Shown: positions 23,287-34,541, counted from the stretch's first letter. The stretch: DNA of 64,000 nt from Oryzias latipes (GCF_002234675.1 NC_019860.2:13886586-13950585), one strand, 5' to 3'. Numbers and translations: made by a program. The notes: generated by a model from the letters alone, not told the origin.

Positions 23287-25690
23287 CAGGTATTGTGCGA
23301 CAACATCACCCACACGTGTAACTTGCATTTTCCTTACTAAACTTTACGAGACAATTACCACACGCACGACAATCATACAGTCTTCTAGGGTGGTACGAGC
23401 CTGAAGAAAACACACTTGTGGTCCTCGTAAGATGTGGCCATTCCTGTCTACTACCCTCCGTGGACCTGGACAACCCAAGAACCCGCAGCATGACCAGCAT
23501 GGATTTGCAGTACATTTTTAAGAGCCTATACTTTTTCCTAGCGTAGTCTAAATAATTACATTTTTGGCCTGTAATTTATCATTGGTTTTTGGTTTATAGA
23601 GCACAACCCAACAGCCATCTTCAGCTCAGATGGAGATGAGATGCTGAAATTATAAAATCCACACTCATCCTCCTGAAAGATGTTGGAGCACAGAAGGAAA
23701 AGAAGTCATATTAAGTACCTCCTTTTATGCTGCTTTTGTAGCTATGGAGACGGGTTCTTTTTCTTGAAAATATGCCTAGTTATCTTATGACTACCTGCAG
23801 TCGAGTTGTTCTGCTGAACTAAAGAAAAACAGGCAAAAACAATCTCAATAGTCCGCAGGAAATCAAACCCAATCAGCTTGAAAAGATAGGACTGATTAAA
23901 TTACAGAGCTTATCCAGAACAGCTTTGATGTTTCACACGCTGAGGAAAAAAAAAAAACTGTCACCAGCAGGCTCTAAATCTGGAAGTGCCAGAGAGCTGC
24001 AACAGCAGCAATTTCTTTTACAGGCTAATTTGATTTGACAGCTTATTTGTGATTTCACTTTCTTGTTCAATCAGCCAGTGTCAAGCTCACAAATCTTGTC
24101 TTCTCTCTATCTCCGCCTGGAGCCAGAATGTTCCATCAGGAAACCTGAATCGGCATATTTAAATGAAAATATTAGAAAAAGACTACTTTTACTCAAGAGA
24201 CCCTGTATTTCCGATAAATCACAGAGTTCTTTTTCAAAGAAAGCCGATCTTTTCTTAAAATTATTCAACATTTATGGTCCTCGCCCCCAGATTTAAAAAA
24301 AGAGAGAACATTTCAAAAGAGTCAAAAGGGGCATAAAACCCATATCAGCTTGAACATTCTTTTTCAAAATCAATGTCTGTCAGCTGATTCAAATGTGGAG
24401 AGAAGAGGTAATCCTAATCAGATATGAAGAGGTTCAAATTCCACACATGGGAGTCAATGGGCCATTGGGCAAGACACCCATGCCCATTGGTCAAATTCTA
24501 GGACTTTTGAAATGTTTTAAAAACATCCAAAATTTTAAAATGTCTGCCAGTGATCAACCAGGCCCTCACATTGTTGTTCTCAAATTTCAAACCAACTTGG
24601 CAGAAACAAATGTTGCAGTTCCTCAAATGACCACTTGGCACTGGTTTCAGAGGGAAACCATTTCCAATATCAGTTTCTCAGAAGTTTACACCAAAGGAAA
24701 AATTTCTGAAAAGCTTTTTTTTTTTTTAATGTTCAGAATGCTGTTGAGGTGGGCAGAGTAAAATCCGATCAATAAGCCCCTCCCACTTCAAGTTTCAATG
24801 TTGTCATCCAAAGTTCTATGGCTTAGGTCAAAGATTATTGGCGCCGCGTGAAGACGTCTACACCAAACACCATTTCGGGGTCTAACCTTCAATTGTGTGC
24901 TTGTTTAATGTCATGAAATCTTAAGTTTATGAGAATGTGTTGTTTTTGAAGCGTTAGTAAAGTAAACGTAAGCCGTTGCAAAAGGGCGAAAAGCTATTTT
25001 TTGGAATTGGCTGACGTACGCTTCATACGTACTTCATACTGTAAAGTGTTGCATTGTATATCATTGTACATCAGAGAAAAGCAGCTTTATTTATCTGCCA
25101 ATATGCAACACATTAGTAATGTAATTGGTCGTTGGCGCAAAGCTGCTTTTCTCCACTTCACAGTTGCGTAAATGGTTAGAAACATTACAGTAGTAGAGAG
25201 TATGTCAGGATTTCCTGTTGATCGGCAAGGAAACGGTAATGAACTGAGCCCGGAGATGTGTTTTCATTCACAGAAAGTCCTTAAAATGGCTTTTCCTCTG
25301 TTGATTGTACTTAGATGCGACAAATCCTCAGAGAGAGAAAAAAACAGTGAGCAACAAGCCCTGCTGACGAGAGCGGAGGATCTGAGGATCAGCTCTTTCC
25401 CCCCTCCACCCCTAAACACATCTGAGTTTCCACTTACAGCCACAAGCTCGTCTTAAATCCTTCCCGACAATGATTCGCCGCCACAGATGACACGGCTGCC
25501 ATTTGACCCACACTTGGGTCAACTGTTGTTTTGTCTTCTATTTGCAATGGAGTCGACATTTCAAAAGAACACATGTGAATTCCAAAGCAAAAACCATAAA
25601 AGTTCCCACAAATAGAAACCCGGGGTTCCTTCACGTCTGTAACAGCAGTTCCGAAAACAAGTTACGTTTTCTCCAACTTGCTACGGTTAC

Positions 25691-26072
25691 CTTCGCCCAG
25701 GTCCATGACGGCCAGCACAGCACTGCAGCTCGCCTCTCCGAGCTCATTGGTCGCCAGGCAGGTGTAGAGGCCGGCGTCGGTCGTACGGCAGTCCCGTATC
25801 CACAGCCCGCCTGACTCCTGAGCCTCTGAAGGGGAAAGGAGCTCGTCGTTGTGGTACCAGGTCAGCACAGGTTTCGGGTGTCCTGACACCGACACCCTCA
25901 GACGGATATCGCAACCCGCTCCCACTGCAGCCTTACGGAGTTTACGGGTGAAAACCGGAGCCGATGGCTCTTGGGTTTTGGACCCTTTGTCTTGAGAAAC
26001 GGGGTCGCTGGGGATTTTGGCCTTTTTGAGGGGGGCACTGGGAGAGGAACTTGACTGTGGGACGTCTGCCAT
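25691..26072 (-). CDS. speg: speg coding exon 1 (start codon, first Ig domain)
   Basis: This exon encodes the N-terminus of SPEG, a giant muscle protein with Ig/Fn3 domains and two kinase domains that acts at the triad and sarcomere. It opens with ATG at 26072 (MADVPQSSSS). A proline/lysine-rich leader follows, then an Ig I-set domain at about residues 38-126 with the paired cysteines C54 and C105, core W72 and the DAGLYTC motif. The block APVFTRKLRKAAVGAG and the ending SAVLAVMDLGE match the start of vertebrate long-form SPEG. The exon ends at GAAG|GTAACC in phase 1, and the leftover G joins exon 2 to make an Asp codon. There are no internal stops. The next exon lies about 18.9 kb away. The transcription start was not located; the 100 bp upstream hold no clear TATA box. 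Confidence 0.93.
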
Positions 26073-26542
26073 TTTGGTTTAGACTTGTTTAGAACCTGAA
26101 CGTTCAGAGATTGAGCTGCATTTACTGAACATCTCAGAAAGACGCCATTGGTTCAGATGTGTTGGGGCCCACAGATGGAAATCCCAGTGGGTTCCTGCAC
26201 CAGGACATGAAACAACCACCGATTAGTTATATACAATTATTTACCTGACATTTTCCACAAACATATGTTAAAAAAAATACTCTCAAAACAAGTAGGTAGT
26301 TACAAGGTACCAATTTAGCTGCAGCAGAAAGCTAACACCAATGCCCAGACAATGAACCCCCCGCCACAGTTTTCACAAACATGACAAAATTCTCATGCTA
26401 ACAAGCATTAATGACTTTCTTTCCCACCAAAACGAAACGAGTTTTTCATTTTTTTCTTAATATTTGAAGCTCCACAAACCTTCTTGCTCGTCCAAGAATT
26501 AATTTGAATCACAGTTTAGATGGGTAGCCCGGAAGGTTCTCA

Positions 26543-26880
26543 TTAAAGAGCCCCTCTGATGAAAATGGTGTTTTGAACATGTTCATGATGGAGGACGAGT
26601 ATGAAGAAAATTATGTTTAAAATGGTATTTTTGAATACATCTTTATTCAAAAAGTTGTAAATAACGAAAAGACAAAAAAAAAACGCCAAATTGTATTTGT
26701 GATCTCCCAACAGTCCAAACCAAAACAGATTTCTTATCAACTCCTGCCACTCTGCAGAAACTGTCTAAAAAAATTGACAGTTTATTTGATTTTGCCTAAA
26801 AACGGCATGTTTCAAATTAAAAGACCACTGGGAACACTTTGAAAATACATCAAAGGATGATTGGAGTGGTTTTCCAGACT
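26543..26880 (+). mobile_element. 'TTAAAGACCCACTCC' family element, copy 5 (decayed)
   Basis: TTAAAGAGCCCCTCTGATGA at the left; GATTGGAGTGGTTTTCC at the right. Confidence 0.55.
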
Positions 26881-27631
26881 TCCTTTTTTTTTTCTTCTTT
26901 TGATTTAAAAGATTTTTATTTTGTAATAAAACTAGCTGCGGTTACATGATGTGCAAAATATCTTTGATCGGATCAAAAGATCAGATTAGAATTGAACTGT
27001 GTACATGGTCCTGGAAAAACTTTATACGATTATAACAAACCTTTCCATACGCCACACTTTCGGTCATGATAAATCTTTTTGACATCTAAAGAACTATCTA
27101 AAATACCAGAAACGGCTGTAAGAGAAGTAATAGCGAGTTGCGTTGGGAAAAAAAACGAACCTGCAGCATAGAGAGAGACGATCTTCTAAATGTGCTTTTA
27201 TTATTGTTAGAATTATTATTAGGGGCCTATTAGCTCATCTTTTTTTTAATACGAGCGGCCAGTGCTTTAATCTTGGCTGAACGGAGCCGGAAGAAGGGTT
27301 AGGCTAATACTTAATCCACCGCTAATAGCCTTGGATGAACTTAAAAACTTAGTGCGGGCAATGCTGCACATACATAAATATGTGGGAATAAAATCCGCCT
27401 TTATTCTGTCTGGACACGGTTGGAAACACATATTCCCATGATTGTTTGTCACGGTTTCAAAAGCCGTCTCCGCCAGCTTACACACCGTCTTAAAGCCTCT
27501 CCTCTGTTCGGTTCTCCTGAGTTCAGCAGCTCGCTCACGCAGAGCTCCTGGAAGGTCTGTGGTCCGAGTAAGCCCTGGCTGCAGCCTGCAGAATGGGTCA
27601 ACATAGTGGAATGCTGGAACGCAGAGGAATG

Positions 27632-27788
27632 TGAACACGCTGTGGAATGTTAACCCCGCCCACATTGAGCCCGTCTGCTGTGGAATGTTAACCCCACCCA
27701 CATTGAGCCGTCTGCTGTGGAATGTTAACCCCGCCCACATTGAGCCCGTCTGCTGTGGAATGTTAACCCCGCCCACGCTGAGCCCGTG
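27632..27788 (+). repeat. 37-bp minisatellite, four units
   Basis: Tandem units beginning GCTGTGGAATGTTAACCCCG. A single inverted unit is at 28985-29033, in the other arm of the nested element. Open frames here are products of the repeat. Confidence 0.85.
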
Positions 27789-27934
27789 CATTTGATTCAC
27801 CTTTGTCACAGCAGTTGTGATTGCAGGAAAGGGGAAGAATCAGTGGAGCACATTTTGTGTCATTGTGAATTGTATGAGGAAGAAAGAGAACATAGGGAAG
27901 GAAAATTTGAATGGTGCAATTTTTTTTATGTATC

Positions 27935-28672
27935 ACTCAAAAAAAATGATTCAAGCCCCTCTTTCATGTAACACGATAAAATTCTGTTTGTTTTATTTAA
28001 AAATATTTATTTTAAAAGATTGTATCTACATTTAATTGACCTAACACAAAATGTATTAATAGTTTCCCCTATAACTCCAGTAATCCAAAATAATTGAGTT
28101 CAAGTAAGGGGCATGCTGTTGAATGCTGTTTTCCTGTTTCTCTTTATGCTTTTTGCCATCTCACGGCTACAATTTTTCACCTATTTTAACCATTGAACTA
28201 TTAAAATGTTCAACTCCTTCATCTAATGTAATGTATGACTATTAGTCCTTCAAATCCTTCGACTTTTCAAAAGTAAAAACTTTAGTTTGTTTTTTCCACG
28301 TAAAAAACGAAACTGTGGCATGAAATCGTTTCAACGCGGCTTCTCTCAATAAGACGATACACGAAGAGCGACATTTATAGAAATAAGGAAATATATTTAT
28401 TTATACCTCCGGCCTCATTTTGTCACTGGAGTGTTAGCTCAGTGGCTTAGTTAGTGGGTTTATAATACAGAATATCTGAGTTCAAATCTGGCTTTAGACT
28501 TCTATTGCATGATCTTTTTCCTTTGCCTTTCTTGATAAATTTGAGTTCGACTAACTCGATTATATTTCGTTACATGGAAGAATTTTCTTTGAGGTGGGGT
28601 TACTCATATTTATTGGATGGAAATCCTGCCCACAATTAAATTGAGTTCATCCAATGAGTTATTTTTTTGAGT
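27935..28672. mobile_element. 738-bp element with ACTCAAAAAA ends, copy 1
   Basis: Starts ACTCAAAAAAAATGATTC and ends ATTTTTTTGAGT, an inverted pair. A tRNA-like segment sits inside. A second copy is at 30774-31525, about 80% similar by eye. Confidence 0.65.
28432..28496 (+). repeat. tRNA-like segment (A and B boxes) in element copy 1
   Basis: GTGTTAGCTCAGTGG resembles a Pol III A box, and GAGTTCAAATC about 37 bp later resembles a B box. The stem pairing is poor, so this is a tRNA-derived SINE head, not a tRNA gene. Confidence 0.4.
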
Positions 28673-28901
28673 CTGTGAGGCCAGACAACATTTATTAACT
28701 CCCTAATACATGCACATGGAAACTTATAAAAGGCATAAGAAGACAGGAATCACTGTATAAATTCTCTAATTCAATTAAATATTTTTTTATTTAGAAAAAG
28801 GAAAAACAATAAAAAGGGGATCATGAATACAAAGAATGCATTGGGAAAATACTAAACTTTTACAAAACAGACTAAACTAAACTGTTATTCCTGCCCTTAG
28901 A

Positions 28902-28916
28902 CCCCCCCCCCCCCCC
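28902..28916 (+). repeat. poly-C run
   Basis: Fifteen C in a row, unusual in this AT-rich DNA; length may be a sequencing artefact. Confidence 0.8.
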
Positions 28917-29090
28917 TTCACGGTAAGGAAAAACTCCTTAAAAACTGGTAGGTGGCAATATTGCACATGGAAACTTGTAAAACCAATGAAGAAGACAGGC
29001 TCAATGTGGGCGGGGTTAACATTCCACAGCGTGTACACATTCCTCAGCGTTCCAGCATTCCACTATGTTGTGCAGTTCTGCAGGCTGCAG

Positions 29091-29141
29091 CCAGGGGTAG
29101 TTGGAGTAGCCAGGGGTAGTTGGAGTAGCCAGGGGTAGTTG
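29091..29141 (+). repeat. 19-bp tandem repeat, 2.7 units
   Basis: CCAGGGGTAGTTGGAGTAG repeated at the right border of the nested element. Confidence 0.85.
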
Positions 29142-30308
29142 TGTGGTCCGAGGCCTCCTCCAGAGCGCACACCGTAACAAAGCACCCCTCCCCTGCCCGC
29201 AAACCTAAAGCTACGAGTCTGGCCACTCCTCTTGGCGCTTCAAAGCCTCCTCTGGACCTAAAAGCCAGCGCAGTAGTAACCCACAATCGGATAATCAATC
29301 GGCACAACCCACCTATCTCGATAGGAAAGAAATTTTGATCTGAAGGAGTCTGATCAGGGCAGATTAATCCCAAAGGGGAGTTTGCATCACGCATTTTTGT
29401 TCCGATCAGATTACTTTTGTCCGTGTAACCACAGCTACTGACACCTCGTCATTTGTGTAACAAAGCAATTGAAAAAGGGTTGGGTTTAAAAAAAAAAAGG
29501 AAAAAAAAACTACATTTTTAAATACATTTTTAAACCCATTAATTTAATCCATTAGAACTTTATACTATGTAATGTTCAGCCAAAAGCGGCTTTAAAAACC
29601 GTTTGTGCTGTAAGAAAAACGTTGCTGCTATATTTTTTTTTTATTATTATTTTCAATTAGCTTTTCAATTACAAAAATAGAAATAAGTAGAATTTTGAAT
29701 CATGAACATTTAGTTTTAAAATAAAACTATTTCTGAGCACAACCAAATATTCTAAGTGAGAAGAAAAAGAAATATCACTTACCTTGACTTCATTTCTAAA
29801 GCCAGAAGGAAATTCTCTGGACATCCTTGCAAAAGTCATGGTAACAAAATCCCACGGAGCAAAAAATTTCATCTCAAATGATCTGTCCTTTAGCGAGACT
29901 TTCGCAGAGCGTAGGTGTAAGTCCACCCCAGATCATGAAGCATTAGCGGCCACTGCCATGTTCTCTTTCTACAGCTTTAACCTCAGAAGGAAAAAGGGCA
30001 AAAGATCCTTTTTCTAAATGTCAAACCACTTTGACCTTTAGTTCTTGGGTGTCTTTTACTTTAAGTGTCACATAAAACCAATTTTTTATCATCTTTTAAT
30101 GCGACTCATTACCTAAATCAGCTCCTTCTCCCCATGTTTCCCCATGTTTTGTGCGTTAGCCCTGCCACCTCCCTCAGCCTGGGAGTGACAGCTGCACCCA
30201 TAGGTCACATTTCTTGGACTCCCCTGTCCAATCTATTCTCACACGCTTACGCACATGCACGCACCAAGCACTCAACGCGCTCCAAGCCTTTTAGATAATG
30301 CCTGAAAT

Positions 30309-30341
30309 GTGTCTGTGTGTGTGTGTGGTTGTGTGTGTAGC
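30309..30341 (+). repeat. (TG)n microsatellite
   Basis: GTGTCTGTGTGTGTGTGTGG and further TG units. Confidence 0.85.
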
Positions 30342-30773
30342 AGGACAGAAACGGTCTGAGAGCGATTATGTTTCTTTAAAGACAGTCCAGGAGTTAAGAG
30401 AAATCTACAGGAAAAACAAAACAAGATACATCTTTGTTTTTTTTTCAAATCAATTAGTCAAAGTTTATTTTTATAACTTTTTTTAAATCTTATTTTGTTA
30501 TAAATATTGCAGTTCCTCAATTGACCACTGGGTGCTGGTTTTAGAGGGAAATCATTTCCAATTCCTATTTCTTATATGTTTACACAAAAAAAAAAGTTTA
30601 GGAAAATAATATTTATTAAGTTATGAAGTGTTCTAATTTTTTTGTTTTGACCAGAATTTGAAGTCTTAAAAATACCAGAAATAGTTACTGAGGGTCAAAG
30701 TGAAATGTGTGCTGTACACATCTGTATACTTTAATTTGTTTACAGTATGTATGAATAATTTATACACAAGAAC

Positions 30774-31525
30774 ACTCAAAAAATGATTCAAGCCCCGCTT
30801 TCATGTAACACAATTAAATTCTGTTTGTTTTATTTAAATATTTTTATTTTAAAATAATGTATCTACATTTAATTGACCTAACACAAAATGTATTAAAAGT
30901 TTCACCTAAAACTCCAGTAATCCAATATGAATGAGTTCAAGTAAGGGGCATGCTGTGCGCATGTTGAATGCTGTTTTCCTGTTTTTCTCTATTTATTCTT
31001 TTAATAGTGTCTTCTGCCGTTTCACGGCTACAATCTTTTACCTATTTTAACCATTCAACTTTTAAAATGTTCAGCTCTTTCGTCTAATGCCTGCTATGAC
31101 TTTTGGTCCTTCAAATCCTTCGACTTTTCGAAGAGAGAAAACTTTTGTTCGTGTTTTTCCAGGTAAAAAACGTACTGTGGCTTGGAATCATTTCAACTTG
31201 GCTTCTCCCAAATAAGACGATACACGACGAACCTCATTTATAGAAAAAATAATTCTATGTATTTATACTGGCGGCTTTAAGTTGCCACAAAAGTGTTATC
31301 TCGGTGGATCAGTCAGTGGGAGTAGCATGCAGAGGTTCTAAGGTCAAGACTGGCTAAAGACTGGTCTCAGATGGCTTTTTTTTTTTGATAAAATTGAGTT
31401 CGACTAACTCAATTATATTTCATTACATGGAAGAATTTTCTTTGAGGTGGAGCTACTCATATTTATTGGATGGAAATTCTGCCCACTATTAAATTGAGTT
31501 CATGCAATGAGTTGTTTTTTTGAGT
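30774..31525. mobile_element. 752-bp element with ACTCAAAAAA ends, copy 2
   Basis: Same orientation and length as copy 1; shared blocks include CTACATTTAATTGACCTAAC and AAGACGATACACGA. It abuts the left 180-bp direct repeat. Confidence 0.65.
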
Positions 31526-31530
31526 GAATG

Positions 31531-31710
31531 GTGCTCTATCCAGGTCTATAAAAGAAATATTCTCTGTGGGACAAACATCTTCTTGTGTGTATCTTATCTG
31601 CTGTTACCTACTGTTGGATGAATGGTAAAATATTCAGTTCTTGAGATTGTAAATCTGTCTCCAGAGGAGTCTGTGCCTCACCAGCCATCAACCTCACTGC
31701 ACGTCGCTGC
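31531..31710 (+). repeat. 180-bp direct repeat left of the SGNH gene
   Basis: From GTGCTCTATCCAGGTCTATA to TCACTGCACGTCGCTGC, with TATAAAAG at 31547-31554. About 85% identical by eye to 35683-35863, same orientation, 4.15 kb away. Confidence 0.8.
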
Positions 31711-32073
31711 CCCCAACCCCCGCGGTCATAGAAGGGTTGGACTTTTTTTTTTGCTGGGCCTGGCGGTTTTTCAGATTACTTTTTTGCTGGAAAACTGTGA
31801 CACAATCTGGCAACACTGGTTGGAATCATCATAATAATACAAACGAATGCATCCTATTGAGTAAAAAAAGAATACATTTCCATGATATACATGTAATATT
31901 GCTATGTTACTCAATTCCTAAACAATTCTTTATCAACATAGAATAATCATGAAAACTTGAGAATAATTTTGAAAATTTTTAGAATAATCTTTAAGACTTA
32001 AGAAAAATCTTTTTTTTGAAGACTATATATTTTGATGTTTCATGTCAAAGTCAAAAGGTTTTCAAGGACACTA

Positions 32074-32134
32074 CAGGGAGTTGAACCCCGTCCAGCTGAA
32101 GCCAGAGTACCATCTACCAGAGCCTTTTGCTTTT
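32074..32134 (-). repeat. tRNA-like segment, minus strand
   Basis: The minus strand reads GGCTCTGGTAGATGGTACTC and then GGGGTTCAACTCCC, a good B box. A SINE fragment or tRNA relic is likely; a full cloverleaf is not seen. Confidence 0.4.
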
Positions 32135-32339
32135 TTGACTGAACATGGAAGGCAAAGCAAAACCTGTAGTCCAACCAGCATGCGACTTCAAATGATCAAA
32201 TTGGATCACTTGCATTAATTATTAATGCATTAACTTTAAAAGCTATCACACATGACGGGTTTTTGTGTCACATGCTTGTTGAAATACAGTAAAAGAAACC
32301 AAACATTTTGTAGAATTGTGAATATTTACAAGGAAAGGT

Positions 32340-32990
32340 GAACTTTTAAAATTAAAAGAAAACCCAAGAATTTACAAAGTGTTGGGGGGAACCAGAGTCC
32401 CTGGAGAAAACCCCCTAAAGTTTTTTTTTTTTTTTTTTTAAGTGAAAGTTTAACAGAAAATAATAAAAGACAACATAAGAATTTACAAAGTGTGGGGGGG
32501 AACCAGAGTCCCTGGAGAAAACCCCCTAAAGTTTTTTTTTTTTTTTTTTTAAGTGAAAGTTTAACAGAAAATAATAAAAGACAACATAAGAATTTACAAA
32601 GTGTGGGGGGGAACCAGAGTCCCTGGAGAAAACCCCCCAAAGTTTTTTTTATGTTTTTTGTTTTTTTAAGTGAAAGTTTTACAGAAAACAATAAAAGACA
32701 ACATGAGAATTTACAAAGTGTGGGGGGGAACCAGAGTCCCTGGTGAAAACCCCTAACGTTTTTTTTTTGTTTGTTTGTTTTTTTAAGATAAAGCTTTACA
32801 GAAAATGATTCAAGAAAATCTAAAGAATTTACAAAATGTATGTGTCTGATATTTCAAGAATGGAATAATTACACAAAACAATAAAATAAATAAAAATGTA
32901 TGAATTTACAAAGTATGTGTTGGGGAGAACCCCAAATTTTTATTTTCTCAAAAAAAAACATTTTACAGAATAGAATAAATAAAAGTTATG
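32340..32990 (+). repeat. 111-117-bp satellite, five to six units, downstream of the SGNH gene
   Basis: Units start at AATTTACAAAGTGT: 32369, 32480, 32591, 32708, 32825 and a short one at 32903. Each of the first four has GGGGGGAACCAGAGTCCCTG and a T-run. Open frames with a repeated GGFLQGLWFPP peptide on the minus strand come from this repeat. Confidence 0.88.
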
Positions 32991-33040
32991 AATCTATAGA
33001 CTTAAACTAACTTTTTTTGTTTGGTTGCTTAGTTGTTTCT

Positions 33041-33046
33041 TTTATT
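33041..33046 (-). terminator. poly(A) signal for the SGNH gene
   Basis: AATAAA on the minus strand, about 185 bp past the stop codon. It is the first canonical signal downstream. Confidence 0.45.
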
Positions 33047-33229
33047 AGACAAAAAGACCCTTAAGTCACTTCCAGAATCCCTATTAAACTAAAGTGCTAC
33101 AAGACAACCCAAACATTGCAGACCTAAAGTATAGATCTTTTTTAATCCAAACAAACATGTCCTTTAGGTAACGAATGAAGGACCCTCCTAAAATATATCA
33201 GATTACAGTAGCTTCTTCTACAATATCTT

Positions 33230-34351
33230 CTAATCCCCTGTGATCATTTGGTTCACCCAATTTAGAAAATCACTCTCACTAAAATCATCAAGAAAAGAAG
33301 TTATCCAGTCTGGTTGTTCCTCTGGGAGTAATGTCTTGATGGTAGTCCAAATGTTATTTAAAAATACTTGACTCCCTCGTCCGGTTAAATGGACTCCATC
33401 AGGTAGATAGATGTTCTCTTCAGCTGGAACCAAATTTTCATGTTCAACCACCACATCAAACAGCTCAGTATACCCCTTGATCATTTTATTGACAGAGGTC
33501 CGGAGTTTATTCATTCGAGCAGGATTTCCAAATAACCAATATCCTCTTGGGATGATGAGGGATAAAGCTATTTTCATTTGAGGATACTTTTCTTTTAGAA
33601 CCCTCAGGTCTTCTGCCATCTGACTTGCAATCACCGTTGGAGGAATTGTTCCCAATTCCTCCCCTTCAGCATGAATGACCAAAACTTCAGGGGGACCACT
33701 TTCCTTAGAGATTGTTTGATGGACTGCTTGAACAATGTCCTTCCAGCCCAAGTGTTTACTTCCAATCCACTTAACATTGGAGTTGGAATGGAGGCTTTTT
33801 CCAAAGTTATTATCATCTGCAAGCCTTGCTCTTGAAATGTAATGTGAGCCAACAATCCAGACATCAGGCGCTCCTATTAAATGATGAGTTTTGGTTGTTG
33901 GTGAGCTGTCCCATGTAATGCTAGATGTGTCCTCTTCCATCTCCTCAGGTTGGATCACAGTGTCTGGTGAACTGGCAAAAGGATTTTCAAAATTCAGTTC
34001 ATCCTCAGAGTCTTGAGCCAGATTTAGGCAGACACTTTCATAGATGAGTCTAGTTTTTTTGACTGAGGATGGGGGTTCCTCTGAACTTCTTTTTCTCTTC
34101 AGTAAAGGCTTTTTGTTGTTAGGCCAGTGTTCATCCTCAGGTGCTGACTGTGCATTTTCAGTGATGTTTTTCTGACAAATCTCTCTTTTTATCTTTGGTG
34201 CAGGCAGGTCGCCCTCTGAGTCCATTTCTGAAATGTGTTTCCTTTTCAGAAGACACTTTATTTCCAGCAGTTTAGAAGAAGAAACTGCTTTTGTGTGAAG
34301 AAGTTCCAGAAGGAAACATTTTTCTGGTTTGTTTTCTTTCATGCAATCCAT
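33230..34351 (-). CDS. single-exon gene for SGNH-hydrolase-like protein (373 aa)
   Basis: An uninterrupted frame from ATG at 34351 (MDCMKENKPEKC) to TGA. The first 160 residues are disordered and acidic/basic, with a bipartite nuclear-signal-like cluster at 80-101 (KRKRSSEEPPSSVKKTR). Residues about 163-340 read as an SGNH/GDSL-type hydrolase fold: block I DVWIVGSHYISRA (Ser169), block III-like VIHAEGEELG (227-234) and block V YLPDGVHLTGRG (Asp318, His321). So the Ser, Asp and His of the triad are present, but the oxyanion Asn expected in block III (GGND in relatives) is replaced by Glu. SGNH domains of this style occur in tyrosine-recombinase (Ngaro-type) and CR1-type retroelements and in fish genes derived from them. 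No reverse transcriptase or recombinase is next to it. A domesticated element-derived gene is my best reading; the substrate is unknown. Confidence 0.75.
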   Translation of the reverse strand: MDCMKENKPEKCFLLELLHTKAVSSSKLLEIKCLLKRKHISEMDSEGDLPAPKIKREICQKNITENAQSAPEDEHWPNNKKPLLKRKRSSEEPPSSVKKTRLIYESVCLNLAQDSEDELNFENPFASSPDTVIQPEEMEEDTSSITWDSSPTTKTHHLIGAPDVWIVGSHYISRARLADDNNFGKSLHSNSNVKWIGSKHLGWKDIVQAVHQTISKESGPPEVLVIHAEGEELGTIPPTVIASQMAEDLRVLKEKYPQMKIALSLIIPRGYWLFGNPARMNKLRTSVNKMIKGYTELFDVVVEHENLVPAEENIYLPDGVHLTGRGSQVFLNNIWTTIKTLLPEEQPDWITSFLDDFSESDFLNWVNQMITGD

Positions 34352-34470
34352 TGTAGTTGAAATTTGATGAAAGGTAAAAACTGTCTGCTCTGTAAAGAAA
34401 TCCTCCGTTTCTTGAAAACGTAAAGGTTTCAAAAGTGAACAAAACACCAGACTAAACACTGACTACTGAC

Positions 34471-34480
34471 TCCTATATCT
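34471..34480 (-). promoter_or_regulatory. TATA-like box upstream of the SGNH gene
   Basis: The minus strand reads AGATATAGGA about 120 bp before the ATG. It is the only TATA-like motif close to the start, but the surrounding DNA is AT-rich, so the call is weak. Confidence 0.25.
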
Positions 34481-34541
34481 GGATTTTGGTATGATTATGT
34501 CATCTGTGGTCACACCATTAGCTCTTTTATATTGACATCAT

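Larger units (their letters stand above)
6811..25690 (-). other. speg intron 1 (18.9 kb), mostly transposon debris
   Basis: The intron between coding exons 1 and 2. It holds six copies of the TTAA-flanked 212-bp family, two copies of the TA-flanked GCTGYG family, a tRNA-SINE, a hAT-like element and fragments of other repeats, listed separately. Stretches without obvious repeats that could hold muscle enhancers are about 10060-10250, 13880-14060 and 17830-18060. The last is unusually free of homopolymers. No other exon was recognised apart from the candidate at 9164-9196. Confidence 0.7.
27573..29097. mobile_element. nested element with about 100-bp terminal inverted repeats
   Basis: CCCTGGCTGCAGCCTGCAGA at the left is mirrored at 29097. 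The two ends stay complementary for about 100 bp (AACATAGTGGAATGCTGGAA and so on). An 11-bp direct repeat, TGTGGTCCGAG, flanks the whole insert (27558-27568 and 29142-29152), as a target duplication would. Confidence 0.65.
26938..29440 (+). mobile_element. GCTGYG family, copy C, split by a nested element
   Basis: The left end GCTGCGGTTACATG and right end CGTGTAACCACAGC are inverted repeats flanked by TA. The body matches copy A, but it is interrupted at 27569 by a foreign 1.57-kb insert and resumes at 29142. Confidence 0.7.

Noticed and set aside
24393..24761. 122-codon plus-strand frame
   Set aside because: Its 3' half (CAGTTCCTCAAATGACCAC...) recurs near 30511, so it is repeat-derived and not a gene.
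27267..27809. 180-codon minus-strand open frame
   Set aside because: It is built from the 37-bp minisatellite and the end of a transposon (repeated VGGVNIPQQ-type peptide); no gene-like composition.
28432..28496. Functional tRNA gene
   Set aside because: Box motifs are present but the acceptor and anticodon stems do not pair properly.
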